NCBI GenBank assembly: GCA_037974965.1
Contig: JBBPFI010000017.1
Coordinates: 372,001 to 436,000 of the forward strand
Origin: Dacryopinax spathularia
Taxonomy: Eukaryota; Basidiomycota; Dacrymycetes; Dacrymycetales; Dacrymycetaceae
DNA: 64,000 nt
Direction of reading: 5' to 3'
The first letter of the stretch is position 1. The number at the start of each line of letters is the position of its first letter. The notes below the pieces were generated by a model that saw only the letters and a list, made by a program, of their open reading frames with translations, made no database searches and had not been told where the DNA came from. Positions 1-10,755 of the stretch are shown one piece after another. The translations under genes were made by a program, and so were the position numbers.

Positions 1-620
1 TCCACAGCCCCCAGGTCGCATACACCTTTCCAGCATTCACACATGCCAGGTTGAGACAGTCAATTTTTTGGTTGTAACTCCTCGGCAGAGGTAGCGACGT
101 AGCAAGAAGCAAGTACGAGACAGATTTCGATAGGGCAGTTTTCGAGGAATGACGTGACCTGGCGCGCTCAATCCGGAGGTAGTGTGCTTACGCCTTGTGC
201 TTCTGCCGCGTCTGCAGAGTTTGACAGGCAGCAAGAATCAGGAACAACCCCACAAACAACCTGCTGTGTCAATGGAGCCCCATAGCTAGTAATTGAGCGT
301 CCAGCTCTCCTAAGAAGGCGGAACTTCCACTGCATGCCAAAGGTCGATATGGCTTGTGTCCCTGTTATATGCATGGATCGCATTGTGAGAATACAGCAGG
401 GTGACTTTGGATTGGCGAAGTCCGTGTAATCGCTGACTATAGCCACAATGACGAGTGATGTACAGAGGCGCAGTACAGAAGGTTAGGAAGACGATGAAAC
501 AGCAGGGAAGACAAGTGAAATGCTAGAAGTACACAGCCGCAATAAGAATAAGAGGGACAAACGCGGTATACGATAACGGTCCAACGGAGACAACAAAGGG
601 ATTGCCCCCATGCTTGCGTG
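1..620. other. Stretch without a recognisable gene
   Basis: I see no convincing coding sequence here. The open frames are short, on both strands and without a domain. The segment adjoins the 3' end of the minus-strand gene that stops at 621, so its right part probably carries that gene's 3' UTR. A gene running off the left edge cannot be excluded. Confidence 0.4.
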
Positions 621-3600
621 TCAGTGCTGGGAATCCAGAGCAGTGTAACCGTTAATCGCACGGACGTAGCGCTTCCCCTCCTTCGTACATCGAAACGCGA
701 CGAATGCTTCATCCAGGGTAGTTTCGGGGTTGCATAGCGGATGAGGTGGGTCGTCGGAAGCAGCCATGCCAACCCAAACAACGAAGTCGGAACGTTCCTC
801 CTTCATGTCCGGCAGGGTGATGTGGGGACGGGACTCGTAGTACCAGTTCCAGGCTTTTTCGAAGTGATACTCGAATATGATCCCCCTCCCGCAAAAGTCA
901 GAAGAAAATTCAAACGGGCGGCTGACACAGTTCGGCTTCTGCCTCTTCGATGGAGATCCGTGCGATGACGAGTCAGAAAGGGTACGCTTAGAGTTGCGAC
1001 CCGATCCGACGCTGGATGAGCCAGGTTCATGGTGAGTTTCTCCTGGCTCGGATGGGTCAGATGGACGGGAAAGTTGGTGCGAGGAAGAGCTTGTGGAGGA
1101 CGAGGATGAGCAGGAAGAAGAAGTTGAGTGCTGTACTCTACCACTCGTCTTGGCCAGCGAAGTCATCTTCTTCTTGCCCTTGCCATTTGTGGCCTTGCCC
1201 TTCTTGCCTTTGATTGGAGGGGGAGAGGCGGATGGCCCACGAAACTCGTCCTCCGTGGCGTTGGTCGTGCCCATCTTCTTCGGCTTTTTGGTGGCCAACG
1301 CCTCTTGCCAAGCAAACTCCTCAGGTACCGTCTTTGCGGGGTTCAAGGTGACAGGTTCCCACAAAGTTCCGTCCTGTGCACGTTCAGGGAAGAGAGCTTC
1401 GAAGTGTGACACACGCATAATGGGCCCGCTGCTGCCGTACATGAGAATGGGCTGATCCGCTTGCGGCGCTTCCTCTGCAAGTCGGGCTAATGAGTTTATG
1501 CAGGATCAGGAGTCAAACACCCTCACCAGCTGTAAGCTTCCTGATCTGAATTCGTCCCTCCCAGATATCGCGGGCCAATATCCACATCTGTACTGCTTGA
1601 AAGTGGTATGGGTGACCGACGGTTCCTGGAGGAGGCACATGCTTATCGAAGCCGGTGATGAGACATTTCTCTTGCCTCAGTGTGGGAAGAAGGTCTTTCC
1701 AGACGACATCGCCGCCCAATGGCGACGCTCCTACATTGGAAGTGGTGAGCAAAGTGATAATCCGCGGACGGCGAGCTTCGCACCCAGGAAGACCTTGAAG
1801 TCCTTGGCGATAACGGTACTGTGGAAGTCTCGGCGGATGTACACATCTGGGCGATCATTCCAGAACTTTCTCCCTGGAGCGGACGCATCGCACAGGTACT
1901 GGTTAGCGATCTCTGCGGGATACACTCCAGTACCCCAGGCGACTATGTTCTGATTATGTTTCTTGAGGAAGATAAAAACCTCATTGTAGCGAGTTTCGGT
2001 GTCGAATCCACTGATATCATTTTCACTCAAGTCGGCAAGCTTTGACTGGGAACCGTCGTTCGGCGGTCCGCCCGTATCAGGAAGCGAGTCGGACAAGCCA
2101 ACAGTGTTTGTAGGAGTTGGCTGCGATACGCTGTCCGCAGGGCTCTCGGACGCTCCTGTAGAGGGATCTGCTTGACCACTTCCTGGCATCGAGGCTGAAT
2201 ACCGAGCGCTTGGAGTCGATGATGAGGGCAAAAGATTGGCACTTGCAGCCACCTGAGAACGACGTCTGTCCTCTGCAGTGGTAGCAGAGGGGATCGCGGA
2301 TGCCTCGCCAGACTCGTTGCCAGGTGTGACGCTGGGTTGGTCATGGGAGTGCATGCGCGAGACTCCCGCTCCTAGGAGCTCAAAGAATTGAGGATTGTCG
2401 GGAAGACGTCGCAAGTACTCTAAAGCCGCTTCGCGGAAAGGGGCTTGCACCTGAGCTGCAGATCCTTGGCGAAGGAAGTCGAGGATGGAAATAATGTCAC
2501 TGAGGTTTTGGGGACAACGGGCCTTGTAGGTTGGAGCAATGGCCAAGGCATCGTCAAAGGAGCTAACCAGAACGTGGAGCGCAGTAAAGAGCAATTCGCC
2601 TAGATCGAGTCAGACTCGGAGGGAGGTAAAGAGGTAATAGAAGACACATGCATACCATAGCGTTCTGGGGAGACTTGACCGAAGGCGCCCTGAAGAAGAC
2701 GGCGCATGGCCTCGCCCAATTTGTTGCTAGACGCTTCACGTGGTGGTGATCCCTGTATTGAGGCCGAGACGTCGCTAATAGGCTGTGAACTCGCATTGCT
2801 AGACACAGAAGGCGTGCGAGTTGGCCCAAACAGCCATGGCGTACCAGTGCTCTCGTTAGGAAGAGCTTTTCGGCGCAGGGTAGAGGTAGCGAGTATGTGC
2901 TTATCGGTTCTGCTCTCCAAGCGATTCGAGGTCTCGGCGTGGTCAGATGTTTCAGGCCATTTAGGTGATGCTTCCTCATAAGGCTGGTTGAGGAGCGAAG
3001 CGAGCGGGAGGGACACCGTTTGGGTTGTAGATGATTTGGTCTCTGGATACGGAGTAAGTGTTGAAGTACGAGCCGGCAATAATCATACGCACTTGGAACG
3101 GGAGCATGGTTCGATCGTTGCGCGGGTGACAGGGGGATATTGTCTGGCAGGATGAGCCAACGTTATCGCATTGCGAGGAAGCAGCTACTTACGATCCTGG
3201 CGATAGGTACTTAATCCACGGGGGTTCTCACTTTCACCAGTCCCGCTCATGCGCTGATCTAAGACACCTCATTCAGCTTCATGCTCGAAGAAGTTGACAG
3301 GACACTCACAGCCCTTGTTGACGTGGCTGGCGTAAAAACGAGAGACAGGGTCCGAATCTTCGAGCCGAGAGGAGGGACCCGGATCTATCGATACGAGTGA
3401 ATATATGCGGGCAAGAAGCATGTAAAACGGAGTTGACATACCTCTCGAGCTTGCCCTCTGTTCATCGAGGTGGCTCGGATGAAAGGGCCTTTGACCGGCG
3501 CGACTGAACTCCGTCCCATTGTCGATGCTCTGAAGACCTCCTCTCGATTCTGGGTGTCTAGGGGTGAACGTGAGGTTGCTCCGGTCGCCGTAGGCAATGC

Positions 3601-3769
3601 TCTTGTGTCCTGCTTGACTAATGTAAGAGGCTTGCAGGTTGACAGTTCTGGTCGTCCCGTATGGATGCGAGGAGTGAGTGGCCGTTGGCCGAGCGAGCGG
3701 GTGAGGAGTCGAAGGTCGATCGTCCAGATATCGAGAGTTCATGTGGTATGGCTGCTTGGGCACAGTCAT
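621..3769 (-). CDS. Unrecognised protein, seven exons, about 913 aa
   Basis: No family was recognised. Seven exons join with correct phases: 3769-3442, 3384-3310, 3258-3193, 3042-2656, 2599-1784, 1730-1527 and 1486-621, with introns of 40-150 nt (for example GTAAGT at 3192). The product begins Ser/Pro/Arg-rich. It has a more ordered, helical segment around residues 290-350 (NLSDIISILDFLRQ), a low-complexity linker, and a folded-looking block near residues 480-630 (YNEVFIFLKKHNQN, PDVYIRRDFHSTVI, then VVWKDLLPTLRQEKC). After that comes a lysine- and serine-rich stretch resembling nuclear localisation signals, and a last conserved-looking piece (EYHFEKAWNWYYESR). A disordered regulatory or nuclear protein is a guess. 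The open frame continues upstream of the ATG at 3769 without a stop for more than 100 nt, so an extra 5' exon is likely. Confidence 0.7.
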
Positions 3770-4321
3770 ACTGCCCTCCCGTCTCAGTATGTTGAAGGAA
3801 GCAGTCGAAGGATATGATGGCGTAAACTCGATGGATGATGAGGTTGATGCTTGCAGTGTGAAGTGTTCAGCGGATAAGTACAGTTTGCTGAGTTTGTCAG
3901 AAGAGTGATGGTTGGTGTGGACAAAGGACGAGATACCTAACAGGACTTGCTAGTACTTGGGAAGTCATCGCTTCCGACGCGTACTCCGCGTCCTTGGCGT
4001 CCATGGAGGGCACGCAGGATACGGCGTACGCTGGACGCGGAGTACGGACACAAAAATTAGGGCTTGCAGTTCACGCCCACGGTACTCGTCCTTCCTTTCA
4101 AGCTTCTCGTAGATCACTGGCAACCAAACATGGCTTACCGGATGATGAGCGTTGCTATCAAGGGTGCGCGGCATGCACGCGCAAGCTCTTACTGCCGCCT
4201 GTGCTTCCAAATCGTCTGATCTTCCGGAAATCAATCAATGTTTATCCGCTGGCGGTACATAAGACTAACACACGTCTGTCGAGACACCTAGTCCCTACAA
4301 CCTTCGCACCAAAGCTCCGAT
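3770..4321. promoter_or_regulatory. Divergent promoter with a 13-bp inverted repeat
   Basis: This interval separates the minus-strand gene starting near 3769 from the dehydrogenase starting at 4322 and must hold both promoters. It contains a perfect inverted repeat: GTACTCCGCGTCC at 3981-3993 and its reverse complement at 4033-4045, with a 39-bp spacer. The left end (about 3770-3950) still reads open in the minus-strand gene's frame and may be 5' exon sequence. Confidence 0.5.
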
Positions 4322-5351
4322 ATGCCAACTATTCCTGATCTCCCGCCTAACACGTCCCTCAAGGGCCTGTCGGTCTTGATCACAGGCGCTAACGTTGGTC
4401 TCGGGTACCATGCTGCTCTACTCGCACTCCGACTGGGCGCGACTCCGGTCTATCTGGCCGTGCGCACCCTCGAGAAAGGCAACAAGGCGCGCGAGTCGCT
4501 TTTGGCGGATCCTGAAGTCAAGCAGAAGAACCCGAATGCTGTGGTCAAAGTCTACCAGCTCGAGATGGACAAATGGGAAGGTGTCACCTCATTCGCCGAC
4601 AAGTTCATCGCCGACCGTGAAGCGGCGGGCGACGGTCTTGACATTGCCATTCTGAATGCGGGCATCATCAACCCCGACTACGAGGTAGCGCCCACCGGAA
4701 ACGAAGCCGTCCTGCAAGTCAACTATCTGTCAACAGCACTGCTAGCCCTGCTGCTTTTGCCGCTCCTTCGAAAGAGCACCACGCCTCAGCATACTGCCAG
4801 ACTCACGATCATTTCAAGTGGCATGCACAAGCGCGCATCATTGAAGCAAAATCCGCCCGAAAATATCAACTACCTCGCCTCGCTTAACGACAAGAAGACG
4901 TTCGGTGGTGCAGACCGCTACGGACTCAGCAAACTGCTGATCATTTTCTTCCTCCGTCAGCTGTCCGAGAAGATCAGCAGCGACGAAGTGATCATCAATA
5001 ACGTATGCCCAGGACTAATCAAAACTGAACTCAATCGAAACATTCCGTGGTGGGCGATACCATTCGTATGGGTTTTGACGGCCACTATCTCAAATCCGAT
5101 CGAGAAAGGAGCCGCGTGCTACATCCATGCGGTCGCTTGTGTTGGAAAGGAGAGCCACGGTCTCTGGTATCAGTTTAGCAGATTGACACCGTAAGTGCAT
5201 CGATGTGAAAGGGTGCAAAATGCTCATCATTGACCACAGATATTCCGAGGTTGTTACGGGGCCCGAAGGGCCGAAGCTTCAGAAGAGGGTGTGGGATGAG
5301 ACGCTGCAAGTATTGCAGAAAGTCGTGCCGGGTATCGGCTCTGATATTTGA
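4322..5351 (+). CDS. Short-chain dehydrogenase/reductase (retinol dehydrogenase-like)
   Basis: A classical SDR of 326 aa expected to use NAD(P)(H) on a small carbonyl or alcohol substrate. The Rossmann glycine motif ITGANVGLG lies near residue 20. It is followed by an AVRTLEKG region typical of NADP-preferring members, the NAG motif (ILNAGI), a serine in IISSGM, and the catalytic pair YGLSK (YxxxK) near residue 200. NNVCPGLIKTEL is the usual post-catalytic loop. There are two exons: 4322-5190 and 5240-5351, with a 49-nt GTAAGT...CACAG intron. Splicing replaces a short read-through end by a tail ending GIGSDI. The architecture matches fungal secondary-metabolism and lipid SDRs, but no neighbouring cluster supports either, so the substrate is unknown. 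The ATG at 4322 lies directly before the first beta strand, so no N-terminal targeting signal is seen. Confidence 0.9.
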
Positions 5352-6433
5352 TGGTCCCCTGACTTCCTGTTGTACGCTGAGTGCCGCTCGACAATTTATT
5401 TCTTACGGTTCTGATCTCTTCTTGCGATGCGATTATAATAGGGAAGGTCCGGTCCGCTGTCTGAGGCTGTGGGACATGTTCAGTTATCTCTGCCATGCTT
5501 CCAGTTTGCAGGTTATGCGGACTTTTGAGCGGGCACCGGTAGCGATGATGTTCCCTTGGATTCTGTATCACCGCGACGGCTCACACGTAGTATATGGCCA
5601 GCATGACAAGCGCCGCCCGAAGGCCGAAAAGACTGCTTCGAATTGTTAGCGGTGGCAACATCTTCCATAGCTTTCCATCTCGTGCCACTGCTTTCAGGCT
5701 CCCCACTACGTATCCTTCCGACCTCCGTCGAGATCGCAAAATCGCCCATTGAGCGTGCACCCCTCCTCATCTATCTGTGGCACCGTTGCTGGAAGAAGCA
5801 CTGACATCTGAACCTTGGCCAGGCCAGTGTTTGGGGTGAAAACACCCGCTGTCACAGCGTGCTTCCGCGGGACGTCCAGCGTACGCTGATTCACACAGGC
5901 CACCAAAGCGTCTACATTGAAGAGCGCTCTCCGTGGCACGTTCGCACCAAGCTGCCGACTTCGGAAATGAAGCTCTAGGTGCGTCTGAGCGCGGCGTCTA
6001 GCTCGCCGCGATCTCTGAAACGATAAACCCCATTCAGATAGCATAAGCGCCGGGTTCACGTAGCATAAGCGCCACATCATATCGTCGGGGGATTTATACA
6101 GTAGCTGCCCCATCATAGCATTCCTTCCCACAACTGAAGGAGGCGCTGTCGACATCACGTACGGGGACAACCGCAATGGTTACCGCCTTCTGCCGGTACA
6201 GACTCGGCATACCGCTTTCGACCGATAGGAGTGAGGATTCTGGCGCCTTTCCCCAGTTGTCTGATGAAAATCCGGAATTGCACCTGACAGTTTGACAGGT
6301 ATTTCCGACGAGGAGTCTAACGTGAGAAGTGAACTCAGAGCGTGCCTCCTATTTCCCTCTTCCATAGTGGCATAAAGAGGGGTCCACATCGTCCGGTTCC
6401 TCAGCGGGGTACCTACCTTCGTTGCCGTGGAAA
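5352..6433. other. Intergenic stretch with a short direct repeat
   Basis: No gene is supported here. The interval runs from the dehydrogenase stop to the first paralog's ATG. It contains a 13-nt direct repeat, TAGCATAAGCGCC, in two copies at about 6038-6050 and 6060-6072. It also holds a 17-mer, CACAACTGAAGGAGGCG (6129-6145), that recurs at 9587-9603 upstream of the second paralog. The minus-strand open frame at about 5706-6176 has no recognisable domain and I do not call it. Confidence 0.45.
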
Positions 6434-7254
6434 ATGCCCAGCTTCGACGAGTACCTCGACTTCAACCCTTCGGCATACCGCGCAAAACTCCGTACACTCT
6501 CGTGGCAGGATCTGCAAGCCAGAGAGCAAGCCAAAAGGCGTAACAAGATCGGGGCTTCCACTCGTCTTGGAGCTAGCATCGGTGCAATGCCTATCACGTT
6601 TGGCGCTTCAGCCTTCGGCGCCGCGCTTTCGGGGCGCGCCCTCTGGATAGAGGACCAGAAGCTTCTCCTACTGCAGGAAGAACTCCATTACCGCAACGTG
6701 CAGGCGCGCGCACATACCTCCGCCGACTTCTACGTCCCGTTCGTTGCTAATATGGGAGCGACGTTCGTCGGTGGGGCGATAGGTGTCGGCGTGAGTGAGG
6801 CCATCGGACCGGCCATTGCTCCAACTACGCATGCAGTCGTTGGTGCAGCAGCTTCACATCCGGTCGTGTACGACGCAGCCAGTGCCACTCAGGGATTCGG
6901 CCACGGCGTCAGCCACGCAGTGAGCGGCATCACCAGTGCAGCCACGGGACATGCGAGCAGCGAGCTGCAGCAGGGATACTTCCAGCCATACGCTTTCAAC
7001 CCGGTGGCACAGGGAGGATACTCTGTCGGGCAGTCCGTTGTCACCGAGGGGCTGAAGCAGGGCGGGACCCAGCTGGCACAGTCGGGTATCACGCATATGG
7101 TCGACAACAAGGGTAGGAAGGCCGTGAACCCGTATACTGCAGGCAACAAGCCGGTAAGTCCATGACTACCTGCACAGTATGATAGAAGAGTACTTACAAG
7201 CTGCGACAGGTCCATCGCCCTCCCCTCCATCACCGGCAGAAGGAAAGCCGTTGA
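6434..7254 (+). CDS. Gly/Ala-rich fungal protein, paralog 1 (glycine-zipper-like)
   Basis: No function is known to me. The product is 254 aa from two exons, 6434-7153 and 7210-7254, with a phase-0 56-nt intron. The ATG at 6434 is the first methionine codon in frame. Residues 1-90 match the gene at 10756: MPSFDEYLDF versus MPTFAQFFSF, then a charged helix, a small-residue stretch (GASIGAMPITFGAS), an SGRAL motif and a Lys/Leu/Glu helix ending in LHYRN. Residues 100-160 form a second hydrophobic Gly/Ala block (FVGGAIGVGVSEAIG). Such small-residue spacing suggests membrane-associated or packed helices, which is inference. The C-terminal half is Gln/Gly/Ser-rich and differs from the paralog. The last exon is short, basic and His-rich in both copies. 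Membership of a wider fungal family is remembered only vaguely. Confidence 0.8.
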
Positions 7255-7578
7255 TGCACCGTGTGCCTTACCGATCCATCCTCTTTATCTTCTGTTCGTC
7301 CCAGTTCGCAAGGTGAACGCTGCTTCGTACCCGATTAGTAGTCGCACCCCCTTCCCCATCTTTCGATTTTCCCGAGCTTTTGCTTTGCTTCTTTCAAGTC
7401 TGCCAGTGTCGATATGTATTATAGAATAACCCATGCAAATACGAGCGTAAAAAACCCAATGGTCATTAGAATCGAATAAGGGGTATCAACTGAACAGGCA
7501 TAAGCGTATCCTCGTACTCTGATCGTACTGGTAAATCGGAAGACACACCGACCACACGAAACCGACCGAACGACACAG
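7255..7578. other. Convergent 3' region
   Basis: This stretch lies between the stop of paralog 1 (plus) and the stop of dynamitin (minus). It should hold both 3' UTRs. I see no gene in it. Confidence 0.5.
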
Positions 7579-9179
7579 CTAACGAGGTCTGCCACCCTCC
7601 AACGCCTCCAACCTCCCGACCAACCCCACAACTCTGTCCTCCAACCCCTTCACGTTCCCCTCCACCCTCTGCTTGTTCTCGTCCAGCCCCCTTTCGAGCA
7701 GCTGAACAGCCCCTTCAAGCTCCTCAAGCGCAGATTCCATCGCCTTCTCCCTTTCTTCGGCTTCTCGTAGCCGACTCGAGAACGTGGACGCTGATGCGTG
7801 CAGAGCGGAGAGCGTCCGTAGCCTCAGAAGAAGAGCAGGCAGGGTAGGGAGGAGCGGGTCGAGCCGGTTAAGGAAATGCATCAGCTGAGCCTGCGAGCTC
7901 TGCGACATCGGTCGCTCTTCCTGTCCCTGTCCCGCTGCTCCGCCGCCCGTAGGCTGGCGTGAGCGCCCAACAGCAGCGGCAGTAGTGGCAGTGGCGGTGT
8001 TCCAGGGTGTCGGACCGCCGGGCGCGGAGGACGCGTGAGCGGGGTGGACGTGTTGGTCGTAGCGCTCTAAGTCGGACAGGAGCGTTTTCAGCCGGCGGGA
8101 GACGGCGTCGAGATGTCGCGGCTGGGAGAGGAGGGAAAGTTGGGTGGAGAGGCGCGAGATGGTAGGGACTAGCGGGGCTGGGTGGGGGTCGCTCTGCGCT
8201 ATGTTGTCAGTGCCTCCTACAAGACAGGGAAGAGGAAGAAGCTGGAGAAGAAGAGAGTGAAACGTGACTTACGGGAGAAACGGTGTTTGCCCCTAGCAGG
8301 TGCTCAAGTTGAGCTAACCGCCGGTCAAGCGCGACGATCTCGACCGCTCTATCCTTCTCATGTCCCTTTTCGCTGCTTGTCGACGCTCTTCTCCCGTGCG
8401 CATCTCCTGGAGGATGATGTGGGTGAGCATCACCATTCTCTTTCGTCTGGTCGCCCTCTTCCGCAGGTTCTTCGTCGTCGACCTCAACCAGCATCCCTCC
8501 TTCTTCTAACTTTCCCAGCCGTTCCCGCAGCTCGAGAAGTGAATGGATCATCCGTGCCTCTCCCTCCGGCATCTTGTCCGCATGTACAGCGGCCTTCTTC
8601 TGTCGTTGTTGGGCAACATGGTCCTCCAATTCCGCGAGCTCGAGCTGTAGTCGTGCAAACCGCTGTACGGGCGTTTCATCCAGTTCAAACGTAGCCGTTA
8701 TATCCGTCTTCTTCGGTCCTGCAGTCTATCAGCCCCAAGTCGTCTAAACAAACGACTAGCATGACTGCCTACCTCTTCGTTCCCGTTTCCTCCACCTCTT
8801 CTTCCCTTCCTCCACCCCAACCCCGGTACCCCAGTCGATCTCCTCCAGCTCCTCTAACGGGACCTTCCGCTGCTGCTCCCCCGCCAGTCGAGCGCCCGCA
8901 CGTCGTCTTTCCCGCTCGGCTTCTTTCTCCTTTTCTCGCTCGAGCCGGAGTGCGCGGATATGTGCCTCATCTAGGTCTTCTTCGTCCTTCTATTCCTAGG
9001 TCAGCCACCGGGTAGCGGGTAGCATTGAAAAGTAGAAGCGCCTACTAGAATAGGGGACGATGGAGGAGAGAGCGTCTCGTAGACATCCTGGGACGCGTCC
9101 TACACTCCCTTGAGCCACCAGCTTCATTCCCAAAAAGCGGACATACGATATCCGGCAAGTCGGCATATTTCCTGCTCAT
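7579..9179 (-). CDS. DCTN2: Dynamitin, dynactin complex subunit 2 (p50)
   Basis: Shoulder subunit of dynactin, which links dynein to cargo and microtubules. The N-terminus MSRKYADLPDI followed by QDVYET is the diagnostic dynamitin start (most homologues read KYA-LPDID...DVYETPD). Long coiled coils follow: an E/R-rich helix in exon 3, EMRE-like heptads around a RLAQLEHLLG segment, and a C-terminal coiled coil of about 100 aa (LDENKQRVEGNVKGLEDRVV). Five exons fit: 9179-9147, 9099-9046, 8989-8773, 8718-8273 and 8193-7579, giving 454 aa, slightly longer than the roughly 400 aa of animal p50. The first exon encodes only 11 residues and is easily missed. The intron between exons 4 and 5 uses the CAG at 8196-8194; an upstream AG would break the frame. 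The gene sits between the two Gly/Ala paralogs with no evident functional link. Confidence 0.9.
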
Positions 9180-9890
9180 ACTGGAGTTACTAGCCCTGTT
9201 CCGACCAGATAATAGCAAAGGAATAAGGAGGATGGGAGCAAGTTCAAGTATTCGCTGGTTTCCTGTACGGTCGTCGTTGCGTTTCGCGCCCAACGCGTCG
9301 CTACGCATTCCTCGGGGAGATAATCGGCTCCGGTCAAGCTCAGGGACTAAATTTCGGCCCTAACGCGTTCGGCTTCTTCCCGTCCGACTACGTGCCAGCG
9401 CCAGCTGTGCGCAAGGTCAGCAGGAGTTGAGCACTATCTCTCCTGGATGGCTGGCTAAAACTGGGATATGACATCGGGGAGTGAGATGGAACGGATTGCC
9501 AAGGCGACAAGGCATCCGCAAGAACCAGAACGCCCTGTGCCTGGATGTGGCTGTTCTGAGAGCTGGCATCATCAGCTAACCCCTCTCACAACTGAAGGAG
9601 GCGGTCCTTCCTGACTCCTTACACGAGCACGTTCACTGTGGCACTGCCTCTCTTTCCATAACTGGGCGTCTTCGAATTTCCTCAGGATCCGCGAGACTTC
9701 CTATTGGCCGATCCTTGAGCAGCTTGGACAAGAATATCCACACCACTGGCGAGCTCAAATTCGGAGATATCGATACTAGCAGACTTTGTCCAAGCGCTGG
9801 CGGGGTCTCGTCCTTCTCTTCGATTCCGGCGCTTCGACCATCTACGTCTCGAACTTGTTCTTGCTCCTAGCCGAGTGACATCTTATCGAC
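9180..9890. other. Gene-poor stretch with a protease-like shard
   Basis: No intact gene is seen. On the plus strand a short frame at about 9330-9430 reads NAFGFFPSDYV, reminiscent of the end of an SH3 domain but too short to assign. At about 9745-9880 there are short fragments recalling aspartic proteases (GELKFGDIDTS and DSGAST). They look like a degenerate remnant; whether of a pepsin-type gene or of a retroelement protease cannot be decided. The 17-mer shared with the region before 6434 is at 9587-9603. Confidence 0.25.
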
Positions 9891-10512
9891 TCACTCAAAA
9901 GGGTGCAAAGCTGCACGCTCTTCCTGAAGTTGTGCAAACTGTGTTGCCTTATGCTGCCAATCTTTGATTTTATCGGCGCAGAACGATGTGACATTCTTTT
10001 GCGCTTTGTTTCTTCCATCGGGTACTTCCGGAGGAATACTGTCGGAAAAGAACCCTATGTGATACATTTGCCGGGACTGCCTGGCGCCTGTCAACCGCTG
10101 GCAAGTGCAACAGAGCGGTTGTTCGCACTTCTCGCCACAATGCGTCGCGATTTCAGCGATCGAAGGTGGGCCAGTCTAATTATATCCCAAGCGAAATCCT
10201 ACTGAAAGCTTTGAACTCACAGCACATATCCTTATCAGGATGGACGGCGTCTGTCAGCTCGTGTGGCGCTTCCTTATCAATGAGCATAAGGATGGTGCGA
10301 TGCGCCAGGCAACCACATGCATCGCATATCCTGGTTATTCCCTCGGCTCCGCCACGCTCCTTGGACAAGCGGTGCAGGAACACAAGCCGTACGGCCGAAT
10401 TCTCGTGCGCCTCTCTATCCGTCCGACGTTCTCCCAGCAAAGCATTGCGTGTCGGTTCATCAATACGGCCACTAACGCCGCCGTGGTTGGCTGTGTACTC
10501 ACCCCTGAACAT
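9891..10512 (-). CDS. Small cysteine-containing hypothetical protein
   Basis: Not recognised. The best model has two exons, 10512-10221 and 10087-9891, joined by a 133-nt intron with a strong GTGAGT donor and a GACAG acceptor, giving 162 aa that begin MFRGEYTANHGG. The first exon holds a cysteine cluster (ICDACGCLAH) and the junction brings another pair (DMC-C). The second exon is charged and ends in a Gln/Glu-rich helix (QFAQLQEERAAL). The frame is clean on both sides of the intron and the composition looks coding, but there is no known domain. A single zinc site is possible. The intron itself has an open, cysteine-rich stretch (KCEQPLCCTC) in the frame of exon 2, so an alternative acceptor may exist. 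A GTGAGT inside codons 4-6 could be a further donor of an unseen upstream exon. Confidence 0.4.
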
Positions 10513-10755
10513 CTTCAAGGTACAGCGCCCAGGAAAACCCGGAGAATGAATGTAACGACCGGCGGTGTTTATCCTTATTCCCCCTTATTACTTCTGATAA
10601 CCATGGCACTGCTAACCCTGCCTCCTTGCAAGTCTGAGTCGGCCTCTCTAGTCATCTTCACTTCCCCAAGGAGGGATAAATAGCCGACAATTTGGCCGGC
10701 CTCTATACCACCCAAAAATCTATCTCCACCTCTCCTGCCTCTAGGCTCTAGCGCC

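Noticed and set aside
6422-6434. Start of paralog 1 twelve bases upstream (TTG codon)
   Set aside because: A TTG start is not expected in fungi. The ATG at 6434 aligns exactly with the start of paralog 2.
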